DNA from: Chthoniobacterales bacterium
GTDB lineage: Bacteria; Verrucomicrobiota; Verrucomicrobiia; Chthoniobacterales; UBA10450
DNA: 35,006 nt
Reading direction: 5' to 3'
NCBI GenBank assembly: GCA_013815325.1
Contig: JACDGM010000048.1
Coordinates: forward strand, 1-35,006
Of this stretch, positions 1 to 7,122 are shown piece after piece. The notes under the pieces were generated by a model. It made no database searches. It saw only the letters and a list, made by a program, of their open reading frames with translations, and was not told the DNA's origin. Every line of letters begins with the position of its first letter. The stretch's first letter is position 1. The position numbers were made by a program, and so were the translations under genes.

Positions 1-338
1 TCTTCCGGCGCAAGCTGCTGTTCGCGCACTTGAATGCGCAGCGCCTGGCCGGCTCGCCTAACGATCTCGTAATCGGTCGTGGCTTCCTTCGCGGCGAGGT
101 CGTCGCCCCGCAACCCAATCAAACGCTTCGCGGAATAAACGGTTGTCCGCGGATGCAGCGCTCGCATCCGGGTTGCCGTTGTGCCGACAAGTGGCGCGCC
201 CGTTTCGGGAAAATGCACGACTGACGGCGTGAGACGGACGCCGTTCGCATCGGCGAGAAGAATCGGGAAGCCCGCTTCCATCACGCCGATGAGCGAATTG
301 GTCGTGCCTAAATCAATTCCGACGATCTCGTCATTCAT
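1..338 (-). CDS. Hsp70 (DnaK-family) chaperone, 5' part only
   Basis: The reverse strand reads an open frame from ATG at 338 to the window edge (about 112 residues). It begins MNDEIVGIDLGTTNSLIGVM, the phosphate-1 loop of the Hsp70 ATPase domain. Further family features follow: a 'TPSVVHF' strand near residue 38 and 'YSAKRLIGLRGDD' near residue 68. The product is therefore an ATP-dependent cytosolic chaperone of the DnaK/HscA/HscC family; the fragment is too short to pick the subfamily, and no GrpE or DnaJ gene is visible. A perfect TATAAT lies only 7 bases upstream of the ATG, so the mRNA may be leaderless. The gene is divergent from the LolC-like permease gene. One exact GCCTAACGA motif falls inside it at 56-64, read as Val-Arg-Arg. 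Confidence 0.93.
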   Translation of the reverse strand, partial: MNDEIVGIDLGTTNSLIGVMEAGFPILLADANGVRLTPSVVHFPETGAPLVGTTATRMRALHPRTTVYSAKRLIGLRGDDLAAKEATTDYEIVRRAGQALRIQVREQQLAPE

Positions 339-345
339 CACTCGG

Positions 346-351
346 ATTATA
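346..351 (-). promoter_or_regulatory. Probable -10 box of the Hsp70 gene
   Basis: On the minus strand the sequence is TATAAT, a perfect -10 hexamer, ending 7 bases before the ATG at 338. Transcription would start at or next to the A of the start codon, giving a leaderless message. No convincing -35 hexamer is seen at 16-18 bases. This is inferred from sequence only. Confidence 0.45.
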
Positions 352-376
352 CGCGTCGCGATTGTCTTTGCGCGCG

Positions 377-458
377 TGTAACGCGGGTCTCCGACCCGCG
401 TAGGCGTTAACGTGCCATCCACGCCGCAGATCCCCGCGGGTCAGAGACCCGCGCTACA
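377..458. repeat. Inverted pair of REP-like hairpins with TGTAR ends
   Basis: The 82-bp element lies between divergent genes. Left unit: ACGCGGGTC (381-389), loop TCC, GACCCGCGT (393-401). Right unit: GCGGGTC (436-442), loop AGA, GACCCGC (446-452). The outer ends TGTAACGCGGGTC (377-389) and GACCCGCGCTACA (446-458) are inverted copies matching 12 of 13, so the element has terminal inverted repeats beginning TGTAR. The same architecture recurs at 4698-4799 and 19273-19375. It resembles a REP/BIME unit pair mobilised in other bacteria by RAYT transposases; none is seen here. Confidence 0.7.
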
Positions 459-495
459 CTTGGAAAACCGCCGATCTCGGCAACCGTATCGCTGC

Positions 496-1788
496 TTGAA
501 ACTCCCGTTCAGTCTTTTCCTCGCGCTCCGTTACCTCAAACCGAAGCGCACTTTCATCTCGATCATCACACTCGTCTCGATCCTCGGGGTGACGTTAGGC
601 GTGACTGTGCTCATCCTCGTGATCTCGGTCATGACCGGGTTCGATCGCGAGCTGCGCCAGAAGGTGATCGACTTCGACGCGCACCTGCTCGTCACGACCG
701 ACGACATCATGCGCAACTGGCGCGAGCTGAGCGCGCGCATCGGCCAGACGCCCGGCGTGGTCGCGGTCGCGCCTTACATCCAAGGCCCGGTGATCGTCGA
801 ATTCCAGAACCGGCGGCTCGCGCCGATGATTCGCGGGATCGATCCGGGCGAGGAGGAAAAGGTCATTCCACTGAAGAAATTCATCAAGCTGGGGAAACTG
901 GATCTCGATGGCGATTCGACCGTCCTCGGGATCGAGCTCGCGCGGAAACTCGGCGTCACCGTGGGCGACAAGCTGACGATTTACTCGCCCGGCAACCTCG
1001 GCGCGGTGCTCGATAAATTGAAGACGCTCGAGCAGAAAAAAGGCGCCGCGGAACAGGCCGCGATCGACGATTTGAAGCAGGTTGTTTTGCCGAAAGAACT
1101 AACGATCACCGGGATCTTTGAGACCGGGCAATACCTGCATGACTCCGAGTTCCTGCTCGTGCCGATCTACATCGGGCAGGAACTCTACGGACTTGGGGAC
1201 GCCCTCCACGGGCTCACGGTGAAAACAACCGACCCTTACGACGTCGATCATGTGAAACAGGCGATCGAGAAATTTCTCCCGCCGGACGAATACGCCCAGA
1301 CTTGGATTGAGATGAACAAACAGTATTTCGACGCCGTCCGCCTCGAGCGCACGGTTATGGCCTTTCTCCTTTTCTTCATTGTCGTGGTGGCGGCCTTCGG
1401 CATCATGAACACATTGATTACCGTGACGGTCCAGAAGCGGCGCGAGATCGGCATCATGAAAGCGGTCGGCGCGACCATCTGGCAGATCATGGGTGTTTTT
1501 CTTTTCCAAGGAATCGTCGTCGGTATTTTCGGAACCATTACCGGCCTCGGGCTAGGTATGACTCTTATCCGTTTCCGGAACGAGTTCAGTCGCTGGCTTT
1601 CCGCCACGCTCCACATCGAGATTTTCCCGCGGGAAGTTTATCAGTTTTCGCAAATCCCGGCCGAGGTGATCCCAGGCGATGTTCTTAAGATCTGCATCAC
1701 CGCTTTTATTATTTGTTCGTTGGCGGCGTTGATCCCGGCTTACTTTGCGGCTCGGATCGATCCAGTGAAGGCGCTCCGATACGAATAG
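496..1788 (+). CDS. LolC/LolE-type lipoprotein-release ABC permease
   Basis: This is an inner-membrane permease of the FtsX/MacB superfamily, LolC/E type. With an ATPase (LolD) such proteins extract lipoproteins from the inner membrane for transfer to the outer membrane. The N-terminus 'FLALRYLKPKRTF' followed by a long hydrophobic helix and 'VMTGFDRELRQK' is typical. A large periplasmic domain (roughly residues 45-285) precedes three C-terminal membrane segments, with 'ITVTVQKRREIGIMKAVGA' and the C-terminal 'RIDPVKALRYE', both family hallmarks. An ATG at 412 extends the frame, but that extension runs through a REP-like repeat, so TTG at 496 (about 430 residues) is preferred. No LolD gene is adjacent. 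It converges on the ferritin-like gene. A near-copy of the 9-mer motif (ACGTTAGGC) is at 592-600. Confidence 0.88.
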   Translation: MKLPFSLFLALRYLKPKRTFISIITLVSILGVTLGVTVLILVISVMTGFDRELRQKVIDFDAHLLVTTDDIMRNWRELSARIGQTPGVVAVAPYIQGPVIVEFQNRRLAPMIRGIDPGEEEKVIPLKKFIKLGKLDLDGDSTVLGIELARKLGVTVGDKLTIYSPGNLGAVLDKLKTLEQKKGAAEQAAIDDLKQVVLPKELTITGIFETGQYLHDSEFLLVPIYIGQELYGLGDALHGLTVKTTDPYDVDHVKQAIEKFLPPDEYAQTWIEMNKQYFDAVRLERTVMAFLLFFIVVVAAFGIMNTLITVTVQKRREIGIMKAVGATIWQIMGVFLFQGIVVGIFGTITGLGLGMTLIRFRNEFSRWLSATLHIEIFPREVYQFSQIPAEVIPGDVLKICITAFIICSLAALIPAYFAARIDPVKALRYE

Positions 1789-2035
1789 TTGTCTTACTCA
1801 AAGGAAACCGCTATGGCCGACGCTGCAAAAGCGATCGAGTAGATTAGCAGCAGCCGGGGCATCATTCAGTCGCGGTCAAACGGGAGATAGGTGGTCCAAG
1901 ACCATCATAGTCTGGCAGCACCCTTCTAAAGCGTGAGGGCGGTGCTTGGTCCCGAGCTATCTTAGCGCACCAAGCTGGCGCGTAGCGCAGCGGCTCTCTC
2001 ACAAGCCGCTGCGCCCGCCATCAGAGCGATTGTCG
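1789..2035. other. Convergent intergenic region with strong hairpin
   Basis: There is no gene of normal size in these 247 bases between convergent genes. A 9-codon reading frame starts at ATG 1813 after AAAGGAAA, but it is too short to call. The main structure is a perfect 11-bp stem, GCGCAGCGGCT (1985-1995) and AGCCGCTGCGC (2004-2014), with an 8-base loop. No U-tract follows, so it is more likely a REP-like unit or an mRNA-end stabiliser than a classical intrinsic terminator. A weaker hairpin (GGTGGTC..GACCATC) sits near 1890-1906. Confidence 0.55.
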
Positions 2036-2941
2036 TTAACTGATATTACCGTTCAACCCGCTCGGGAAAAACAGCCCGCTGTGTACGCCGGGGGCTCCGT
2101 AAAGGATATTCAACACCTGCCGAGGCGTGCGCGCATAGACCAGGCCCTGTGGGTCCGTGAGCGTGACGTTGGCCACACCATTGTGGACCAGACCTGCATC
2201 GTCTCCGCCTGGGCCATCCAGCGAGTCGCGGAGGTCAGAGATTTTTGCTGCGGTGTCAATGACGGTCTGGTCATTCAGGGACAGCAGCGTCCCGCGGATA
2301 TTCCCGGCGTGGTACCCCTCGGTGCCCAAGACTCCAGCCGCGGCAAAGAGAAGATCGTGATTCACGATTATTCGGGCGCCGCCGCGATAAGCGGTCACGC
2401 CGACATCTTCGAAAATGAAGCCACCGAGGAGGAAGTTCACCTCGTTCGCGAACGGGTCAAACGATGGGCCGATCCCAGCGGCTTGCGCCAGCGTATTAAA
2501 GCTGTTCAGCAGATCAAGCGGCGGCCGCGCCACCGGCGTCACGCCGAGTGAGGTCAGCGTCGCGCGCAGATATTCGACATGATCCCTTTCGTCACGCGCA
2601 AGCTCGATGGCATACTGTTCGTACAGCGAGGTCTGGAACGGGACAATCGGATTGGGTTTGATCGTGGTCGTCCCCTGCGTGCCAGTGCCGGTGATGTCTT
2701 GAGGAGGCAGACCTTGGCCGGTGGTGGCATAAAGATAATACTCCGCCTCGAGATATTCGAGGTTGAGAGCGAACTGCAGGACATCGACGTCATCAATTGC
2801 GGTAGTCGCAGCGCGCGCCGTGCCGCCTAACATGCGCATGGCAGCCAGCCCGGCCGCACCCGCACCGAGGCCTTTCAAGACCTGCCGGCGTGTCCTGGGG
2901 ACCGGGGTCGAGAGTGATTCTGAGATGATGTTTGGATTCAT
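2036..2941 (-). CDS. Tat-exported ferritin-like (Ferritin_2) protein
   Basis: This 301-residue protein begins with a twin-arginine signal (RTRRQVLKGLGAGAAGLAAM, residues 16-35, cleavage near Ala-Arg-Ala at 42-45). Exported proteins with this layout belong to the ferritin-like Ferritin_2 / desiccation-related family (PCC13-62-like). The expected helical-bundle carboxylate motifs are visible: 'LEYLEAEYYLY' (E62, E65, E67) and 'ARDERDHVEYL' (E118, H121). These could bind a di-metal site, though the function of the family is unproven. A good ribosome site (AAAGGAAACT) precedes the ATG at 2941. It stands alone, facing the lolC-like gene and divergent from icd. Confidence 0.85.
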   Translation of the reverse strand: MNPNIISESLSTPVPRTRRQVLKGLGAGAAGLAAMRMLGGTARAATTAIDDVDVLQFALNLEYLEAEYYLYATTGQGLPPQDITGTGTQGTTTIKPNPIVPFQTSLYEQYAIELARDERDHVEYLRATLTSLGVTPVARPPLDLLNSFNTLAQAAGIGPSFDPFANEVNFLLGGFIFEDVGVTAYRGGARIIVNHDLLFAAAGVLGTEGYHAGNIRGTLLSLNDQTVIDTAAKISDLRDSLDGPGGDDAGLVHNGVANVTLTDPQGLVYARTPRQVLNILYGAPGVHSGLFFPSGLNGNIS

Positions 2942-3383
2942 AGTTTCCTTTTCTTGAGGTTCGGATAGTTGATTTAGAGGTCACGCACCATGCATGGCCG
3001 TGGAAGTTGATACGCGTGATCGACCTCCTCGGATGCACGCGCTCCGGCGTAGTAGCACCTAGGAATATGTCTGACCTGGTAATAAAAGGCCTCCCAAAGG
3101 GAATGGTTTCGGCGACTTTCCGAGGCATAAAAATGCAGCTTGATGCTTGAGATAGCTCTACCACTTGCCATCGCTCACGCATCCAATCATATGTGCCGCT
3201 AGAAGGCCGGCTGTGCGGGCAGAATCCAATATGCCTGAGGTACCCCCGACCAATTGCACTCGTAACGCACTTGTTCCGGTATCTCCAGGCGCGCGCACCT
3301 CGAGTCGCCAGCACGCAAGACGCGCGTGCTACCGGTGCTACTTGCAGACTTGCGGCTGACACGGCGGCCTCTACACTCACGGC
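2942..3383. other. Long divergent intergenic region
   Basis: This 442-base region lies between the divergent ferritin-like gene and icd. Reading frames here overlap on both strands and show no recognisable protein. It must carry both promoters. The base composition is less GC-rich in the middle (about 3060-3140) than in the genes. I see no tRNA, riboswitch consensus or repeat. Confidence 0.5.
3350..3377 (+). promoter_or_regulatory. Possible icd promoter (leaderless)
   Basis: TTGCGG (3350-3355), 16 bases, then TACACT (3372-3377) resembles a sigma-70 promoter with 4 of 6 matches in each box. It ends 6 bases before the icd ATG, and no Shine-Dalgarno site is present, so the message may be leaderless as suggested for the Hsp70 gene. 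Confidence 0.3.
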
Positions 3384-4694
3384 ATGCCTTACCAAGACCT
3401 CACTCCGCCCGCTGGCGATAAGATTACCAGGACCGATAAACTGAGCGTGCCGGATAAGCCGATCATTCCATTCATCCGCGGCGATGGGACTGGACCCGAT
3501 ATCTGGGCCGCGAGTGTGCGGGTGATGGACGCCGCAGTGGAGAAAGCTTACGGCGGCGCGAAAAAGATTTCATGGTTTGAGGTCTTCGCGGGGCAGGCGG
3601 CAAAGGATAAGTTTGATAACTGGCTGCCCGAGGACACCGTAGCGGCTTTCCGCGAATACCTCGTCGGCATTAAAGGCCCTCTTACGACGCCGGTGGGCGG
3701 CGGGATCAGTTCCCTGAATGTCGCCCTGCGTCAGATGCTTGATCTGTTTGTGTGCCTGCGACCGGTGCAATATTTCAAAGGAGTCCCCTCCCCCGTGAAA
3801 CGGCCGGAGAAGGTGGATATGGTGATCTTTCGCGAGAACACCGAGGATATCTATGCGGGCATCGAGTGGGCTGCGAGCACGCCGGAAGCGACCAAGATGC
3901 TCGGCTTTCTCGAGAAGGAATTCCCGAAGGCGTTTGGGAAAATTCGCTTCGGCACCAAGGACAAAGCCGCGGAGTTTTGGAAGAGCGTCGGCGCGCCGGA
4001 GAAGGACGATGTCATGGTGGGTGTGGGAATCAAGCCCGTCAGCCGTTCCGGTAGCGTGCGCTTGATTCACAGCGCGATCAGTTACGCGATCCAGAACAAG
4101 CGCAAGAGTGTGACGCTTGTGCACAAAGGTAACATCATGAAGTTCACCGAAGGGGCGTTTCGCGACTGGGGATACGAGGTCGCGAAGTCCTACTTCGGCG
4201 CGGAGGAAATCGATGGCGGGCCGTGGTGCAAAATCCCGGAGGGCAAGCCGGGCGCGGGAATTGTGATCAAGGACGCGATTGCGGATATCACGCTTCAGCA
4301 GGTGTTGACGCGGCCGGAGGATTTCGACGTGATCGCGACGCTGAATCTAAACGGCGATTATCTGAGCGACGCACTCGCCGCGCAGGTCGGAGGGATCGGT
4401 ATCGCACCGGGCGGAAATATTAACTACATCTCCGGACACGCCATCTTCGAAGCGACGCATGGGACGGCGCCGAAGTATGCGAACCAAGACAAGGTGAACC
4501 CGGGTTCGGTCATTTTGTCGGGGGAAATGATGTTCCGTTACATGGGTTGGACGGAAGCAGCCGATTTGATTCTAAAAGGATTGAACGGTGCAATCGCCAG
4601 CAAGCGGGTGACCTATGATTTCGCGCGGCAGATGGAAGGCGCGACGGAAATCAAGTGTTCGGAATTCGGGAATAACGTGATCGAGCACATGTGA
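3384..4694 (+). CDS. icd: Isocitrate dehydrogenase, NADP-dependent
   Basis: This 436-residue TCA-cycle enzyme oxidatively decarboxylates isocitrate to 2-oxoglutarate with NADP+, in the cytosol. It matches the E. coli Icd type in length and motifs: '[14 protein letters not shown]' near residue 29, the substrate-binding serine loop 'SSLNVALRQ' near 110, '[15 protein letters not shown]' near 150, '[20 protein letters not shown]' near 250, and the cofactor loop '[17 protein letters not shown]' near 365. The Lys-Tyr pair in that loop indicates NADP rather than NAD preference in this family. The ATG at 3384 fits the family start. It is followed after 155 bases, which contain a REP-like element, by the M2 peptidase gene. 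Confidence 0.97.
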   Translation: MPYQDLTPPAGDKITRTDKLSVPDKPIIPFIRGDGTGPDIWAASVRVMDAAVEKAYGGAKKISWFEVFAGQAAKDKFDNWLPEDTVAAFREYLVGIKGPLTTPVGGGISSLNVALRQMLDLFVCLRPVQYFKGVPSPVKRPEKVDMVIFRENTEDIYAGIEWAASTPEATKMLGFLEKEFPKAFGKIRFGTKDKAAEFWKSVGAPEKDDVMVGVGIKPVSRSGSVRLIHSAISYAIQNKRKSVTLVHKGNIMKFTEGAFRDWGYEVAKSYFGAEEIDGGPWCKIPEGKPGAGIVIKDAIADITLQQVLTRPEDFDVIATLNLNGDYLSDALAAQVGGIGIAPGGNINYISGHAIFEATHGTAPKYANQDKVNPGSVILSGEMMFRYMGWTEAADLILKGLNGAIASKRVTYDFARQMEGATEIKCSEFGNNVIEHM

Positions 4695-4697
4695 ATT

Positions 4698-4799
4698 TTG
4701 TAAGGCGGGCGCTTCGCCTGCCGAATTGGTTGTTCGCAAGTTCAGCACTTGCACCTAAACCTATAAGAATCTTGGGGTGGCGAAACACCCGCCCTACAA
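4698..4799. repeat. Inverted pair of REP-like hairpins, TGTAR ends
   Basis: The left end TTGTAAGGCGGGCG (4698-4711) and right end CACCCGCCCTACAA (4786-4799) are inverted copies (12 of 14). The left unit folds as GGCGGGC/GCCTGCC around GCTTC, and the right unit as GGGTG/CACCC around GCGAAA. It sits directly after icd. It makes a reading frame running back from the M2 peptidase gene to 4691 look longer than it is. Confidence 0.65.
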
Positions 4800-4849
4800 A
4801 TCAGCGCAAAGCGCCTTTTCACTTGGCGAGCGCCCGATATCGTCGGCAG

Positions 4850-6685
4850 ATGCTTCGTTATCACTTTCCTCTGGCTCTCGCCCTAGCGACCCTCTCACTT
4901 TCCGCTGCGCTCTCCTCGCCTTCCCCCACCCCGGCGGCAAATAAATCGCCGCTCCAGGAACGCGCTGACCAGTTTCTCGCCCTAACGAACGCCGGCTACC
5001 AGGCGCTCTACCGCGTGAACAGCGGGGCGCAATGGGCAGCTGTGACCGACGTGACTCCGGTGCATGACGCCGCCGCCGAAGCGACGGCCAAGGCCTACGC
5101 TTCGTTCAACGGCAATCCCGCGATCATCACCGAAGTGCAGGAGTTGCTCAAGCATCGCGACGAGCTCGATCCGCTGACGGTGCGCCAGCTCAACCAGGCG
5201 CTGCTCAATGCCGCCGAAGGTCCAATGACAAATCCCACCCTAACGAACCGCCGAATCGAGGCCGAGACGAGGCAGGCCTCGATCCTGAACAGTTTCCCGT
5301 TCAAGCTGAAAGAGAAACCGATCACAGCAAACCAGATCGACGATCTGCTCAACACGAGCAGCAATCTCGAGGAGCGGAAAGCTGTCTGGGAGGCCTCCAA
5401 AGAATCGGGTCCTGCGTTACGGAACAATTTGATGACGCTGCGCGGTCTGCGCAACGGCGTGGCGGGCGAGTTGAATTATCCCGATTACTTTTCGCTCGAA
5501 GTCGCGGCCTACGGCATGACGACGGATGAGATGGTGAAGATGAATGAGCGATTCATGCACGACCTGCGTCCCCTTTATCTGCAACTGCATACCTGGGCGA
5601 AAAACAGGCTGGCCGAAAAATATCATCAACCGGTGCCGGATAAGATTCCGGCGCATTGGCTAAATAATCGCTGGGCGCAAAACTGGACCGGGATGGTCGA
5701 GGCGGCCGATCTCGATCCCTATTTCAAAGGAAAGACCGCGGAGTGGATCGCGAAGACGGCAGAAGAGTTCTATGTCGGGCTTGGTCTGCAACCGTTGCCC
5801 GCGAGCTTTTGGGTGAAGTCTGATCTCTATCCCGTGCCGCCGGGTGATCCGCGAAAGAAGAATACCCACGCCTCTTGCTGGCACATCGATCTCGACCACG
5901 ACATTCGCTCGCTCCAAAGCATCGAGCCGAACGCGGAATGGTTTTTCACCGCGCACCACGAGCTGGGGCATGGCCATTACTTCCTCGCCTATACTCGGCC
6001 AGAAGTGCCCCCGCTCCTGCGCACGGGTGCGGCTCCGGGATTTCACGAAGGCATCGGCGAGCTGATCGCACTCGCTTCGAGTCAGGTGCCGTATCTGCAG
6101 GCGAAAGGAATCCTGCCGGCCGATTTCAAAGCGGACAAAACGGCTTTCCTGCTCGACGACGCGCTCGCCCGCTCCATTCCGTTCGTCTTTTTCGCCTCGG
6201 GCACCATGACGCATTGGGAAGCGGATATCTACGCGCACAACCTCGACAGCAACGAATGGAACGCACGCTGGTGGGAGTACGTGAGCAAGTTTCAAGGCGT
6301 GGAGCCGCCCTCATCGCGGGGCGAAGAGTGGGCCGATTACGCGACCAAGACGCATATCAACGACACGCCCGCCTACTATTACAATTACGCCTTCGCGACC
6401 GTGCTGAAGTTTCAGTTGCACGACTACATTGCGCGCAAAATTCTGCATCAGCCACCGCAGTCCTGCAATTACGCCAACAACAAAGAGGTGGGTGCGTGGC
6501 TGAATAGAATCCTCGAAAAAGGCGGCACGGAAGATTGGCGAAAAGTCTTGAAAGACGCCACCGGGGAAGAGCTATCGACGCGCGCGATGGTCGATTACTT
6601 CCAGCCGCTCATGGCCTGGCTGGAGGAACAAAACAAGGGACGCAAGATCGGCTGGGATAACGAGGAAAAAGAGGAGCACGATTAG
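4850..6685 (+). CDS. M2-family peptidyl-dipeptidase (ACE-like), secreted
   Basis: This 611-residue zinc metallopeptidase of family M2 (angiotensin-converting-enzyme family) removes C-terminal dipeptides. Zinc ligands are visible as HELGH (H370, E371, H374) in 'FFTAHHELGHGHYF', with the third ligand E400 in 'APGFHEGIGE', 26 residues on. Another family signature is 'WWEYVSKFQGVEPP' near 470. A signal peptide (MLRYHFPLALALATLSLSAAL) points to export to the periplasm. The frame is open back to 4691, but those 53 codons are REP-like repeat, so ATG 4850 with the signal peptide directly after it is chosen. Two near-copies of the 9-mer motif (CCCTAACGA) lie at 4980 and 5238. Confidence 0.92.
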   Translation: MLRYHFPLALALATLSLSAALSSPSPTPAANKSPLQERADQFLALTNAGYQALYRVNSGAQWAAVTDVTPVHDAAAEATAKAYASFNGNPAIITEVQELLKHRDELDPLTVRQLNQALLNAAEGPMTNPTLTNRRIEAETRQASILNSFPFKLKEKPITANQIDDLLNTSSNLEERKAVWEASKESGPALRNNLMTLRGLRNGVAGELNYPDYFSLEVAAYGMTTDEMVKMNERFMHDLRPLYLQLHTWAKNRLAEKYHQPVPDKIPAHWLNNRWAQNWTGMVEAADLDPYFKGKTAEWIAKTAEEFYVGLGLQPLPASFWVKSDLYPVPPGDPRKKNTHASCWHIDLDHDIRSLQSIEPNAEWFFTAHHELGHGHYFLAYTRPEVPPLLRTGAAPGFHEGIGELIALASSQVPYLQAKGILPADFKADKTAFLLDDALARSIPFVFFASGTMTHWEADIYAHNLDSNEWNARWWEYVSKFQGVEPPSSRGEEWADYATKTHINDTPAYYYNYAFATVLKFQLHDYIARKILHQPPQSCNYANNKEVGAWLNRILEKGGTEDWRKVLKDATGEELSTRAMVDYFQPLMAWLEEQNKGRKIGWDNEEKEEHD

Positions 6686-6713
6686 GACATCGTAGGGCAT
6701 TGCTCTGCAATGT

Positions 6714-6776
6714 TCGTTAGGCACGGAGGGGAATTTTCTTACGCGGTTCTGTGGCCGTGACAATCCCGCCTAACGA
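6714..6776. repeat. Inverted pair of the 9-mer motif
   Basis: TTCGTTAGGC (6713-6722) and GCCTAACGAA (6768-6777) are perfect 10-base inverted copies 45 bases apart. A third copy in direct orientation is at 6845-6853. Inverted pairs of uptake motifs are known near gene ends in Neisseria and Pasteurellaceae; here the role is unknown. Confidence 0.7.
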
Positions 6777-6922
6777 ATCGTTCGGAACCGCTGCGCATCG
6801 CATTTTCTCCCTCTGAAATAATCGTTCTGTCTCCGAAGAGGATTGCCTAACGAAACATCGCCACTCGCCCCAAAGGTAATTGCACCGATCCCGATCAGCA
6901 TCAGCCACAGATGTCTTCGCAT
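6717..6922 (-). pseudogene. Possible small exported peptide gene, frameshifted
   Basis: On the minus strand an ATG at 6922 opens 'MRRHLWLMLIGIGAITFGAS', which looks like a signal peptide, and continues 'GDVSLGNPLRRQNDYF' before drifting into a frame ending at 6770. The overlapping frame ending at 6717 carries 'VPNDSLGGIVTATEPRKK' and stops within the motif (GCC TAA). Joined by one frameshift near 6800-6840 they would give a small exported protein of about 68 residues. I recognise no family, and chance cannot be excluded. All three local 9-mer copies fall in this unit. Confidence 0.25.
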
Positions 6923-7122
6923 CCCCAATGTCTCTAAGCGATGTTCACCGATCATGTCCAAAGAATTTGCCTCTCTGTGGTGTTTGCTTGTCACTGGTCA
7001 CTCGTCTGCGGAGACGGAGCTACGGCGTAGCGGAGGCTCGTCACTTCGGCTCTGGGCTTTCAGCTCTTGCCCCGCGCTTTCCTCTCGACATCGTATCCAA
7101 GCCCGATAGAAATGCGCCGGAG

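Larger units (their letters stand above)
6686..7122. other. Intergenic region at the left edge of the defence island
   Basis: These 437 bases hold a small hairpin (CATTGC TCT GCAATG, 6698-6712) after a GTAGGG start, reminiscent of the REP-like units. They also hold three exact GCCTAACGA-type motifs, a possible broken small minus-strand gene (6717-6922), and a CTACGGCGTAG palindrome near 7020-7030. The last exact copy of the 9-mer before a 14.4-kb gap is at 6845-6853, so the left boundary of acquired DNA probably lies between there and the hsdR start. Confidence 0.5.

Noticed and set aside
412..495. ATG 412 as start of the LolC-like gene
   Set aside because: The 28 extra codons run through the REP-like element at 377-458, and the family normally begins just before the FLALRYLKPKR segment.
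1985..2014. Classical rho-independent terminator for the LolC-like gene
   Set aside because: The stem is perfect, but no U-tract follows on either strand, so it is described as a hairpin only.
2793..3395. 200-residue minus-strand reading frame upstream of the ferritin-like gene
   Set aside because: It overlaps the Tat signal region of the real gene in another frame and shows no protein-like pattern; a chance frame in GC-rich DNA.
4691..4849. GTG 4691 as start of the M2 peptidase
   Set aside because: The extension is REP-like repeat and would bury the signal peptide.
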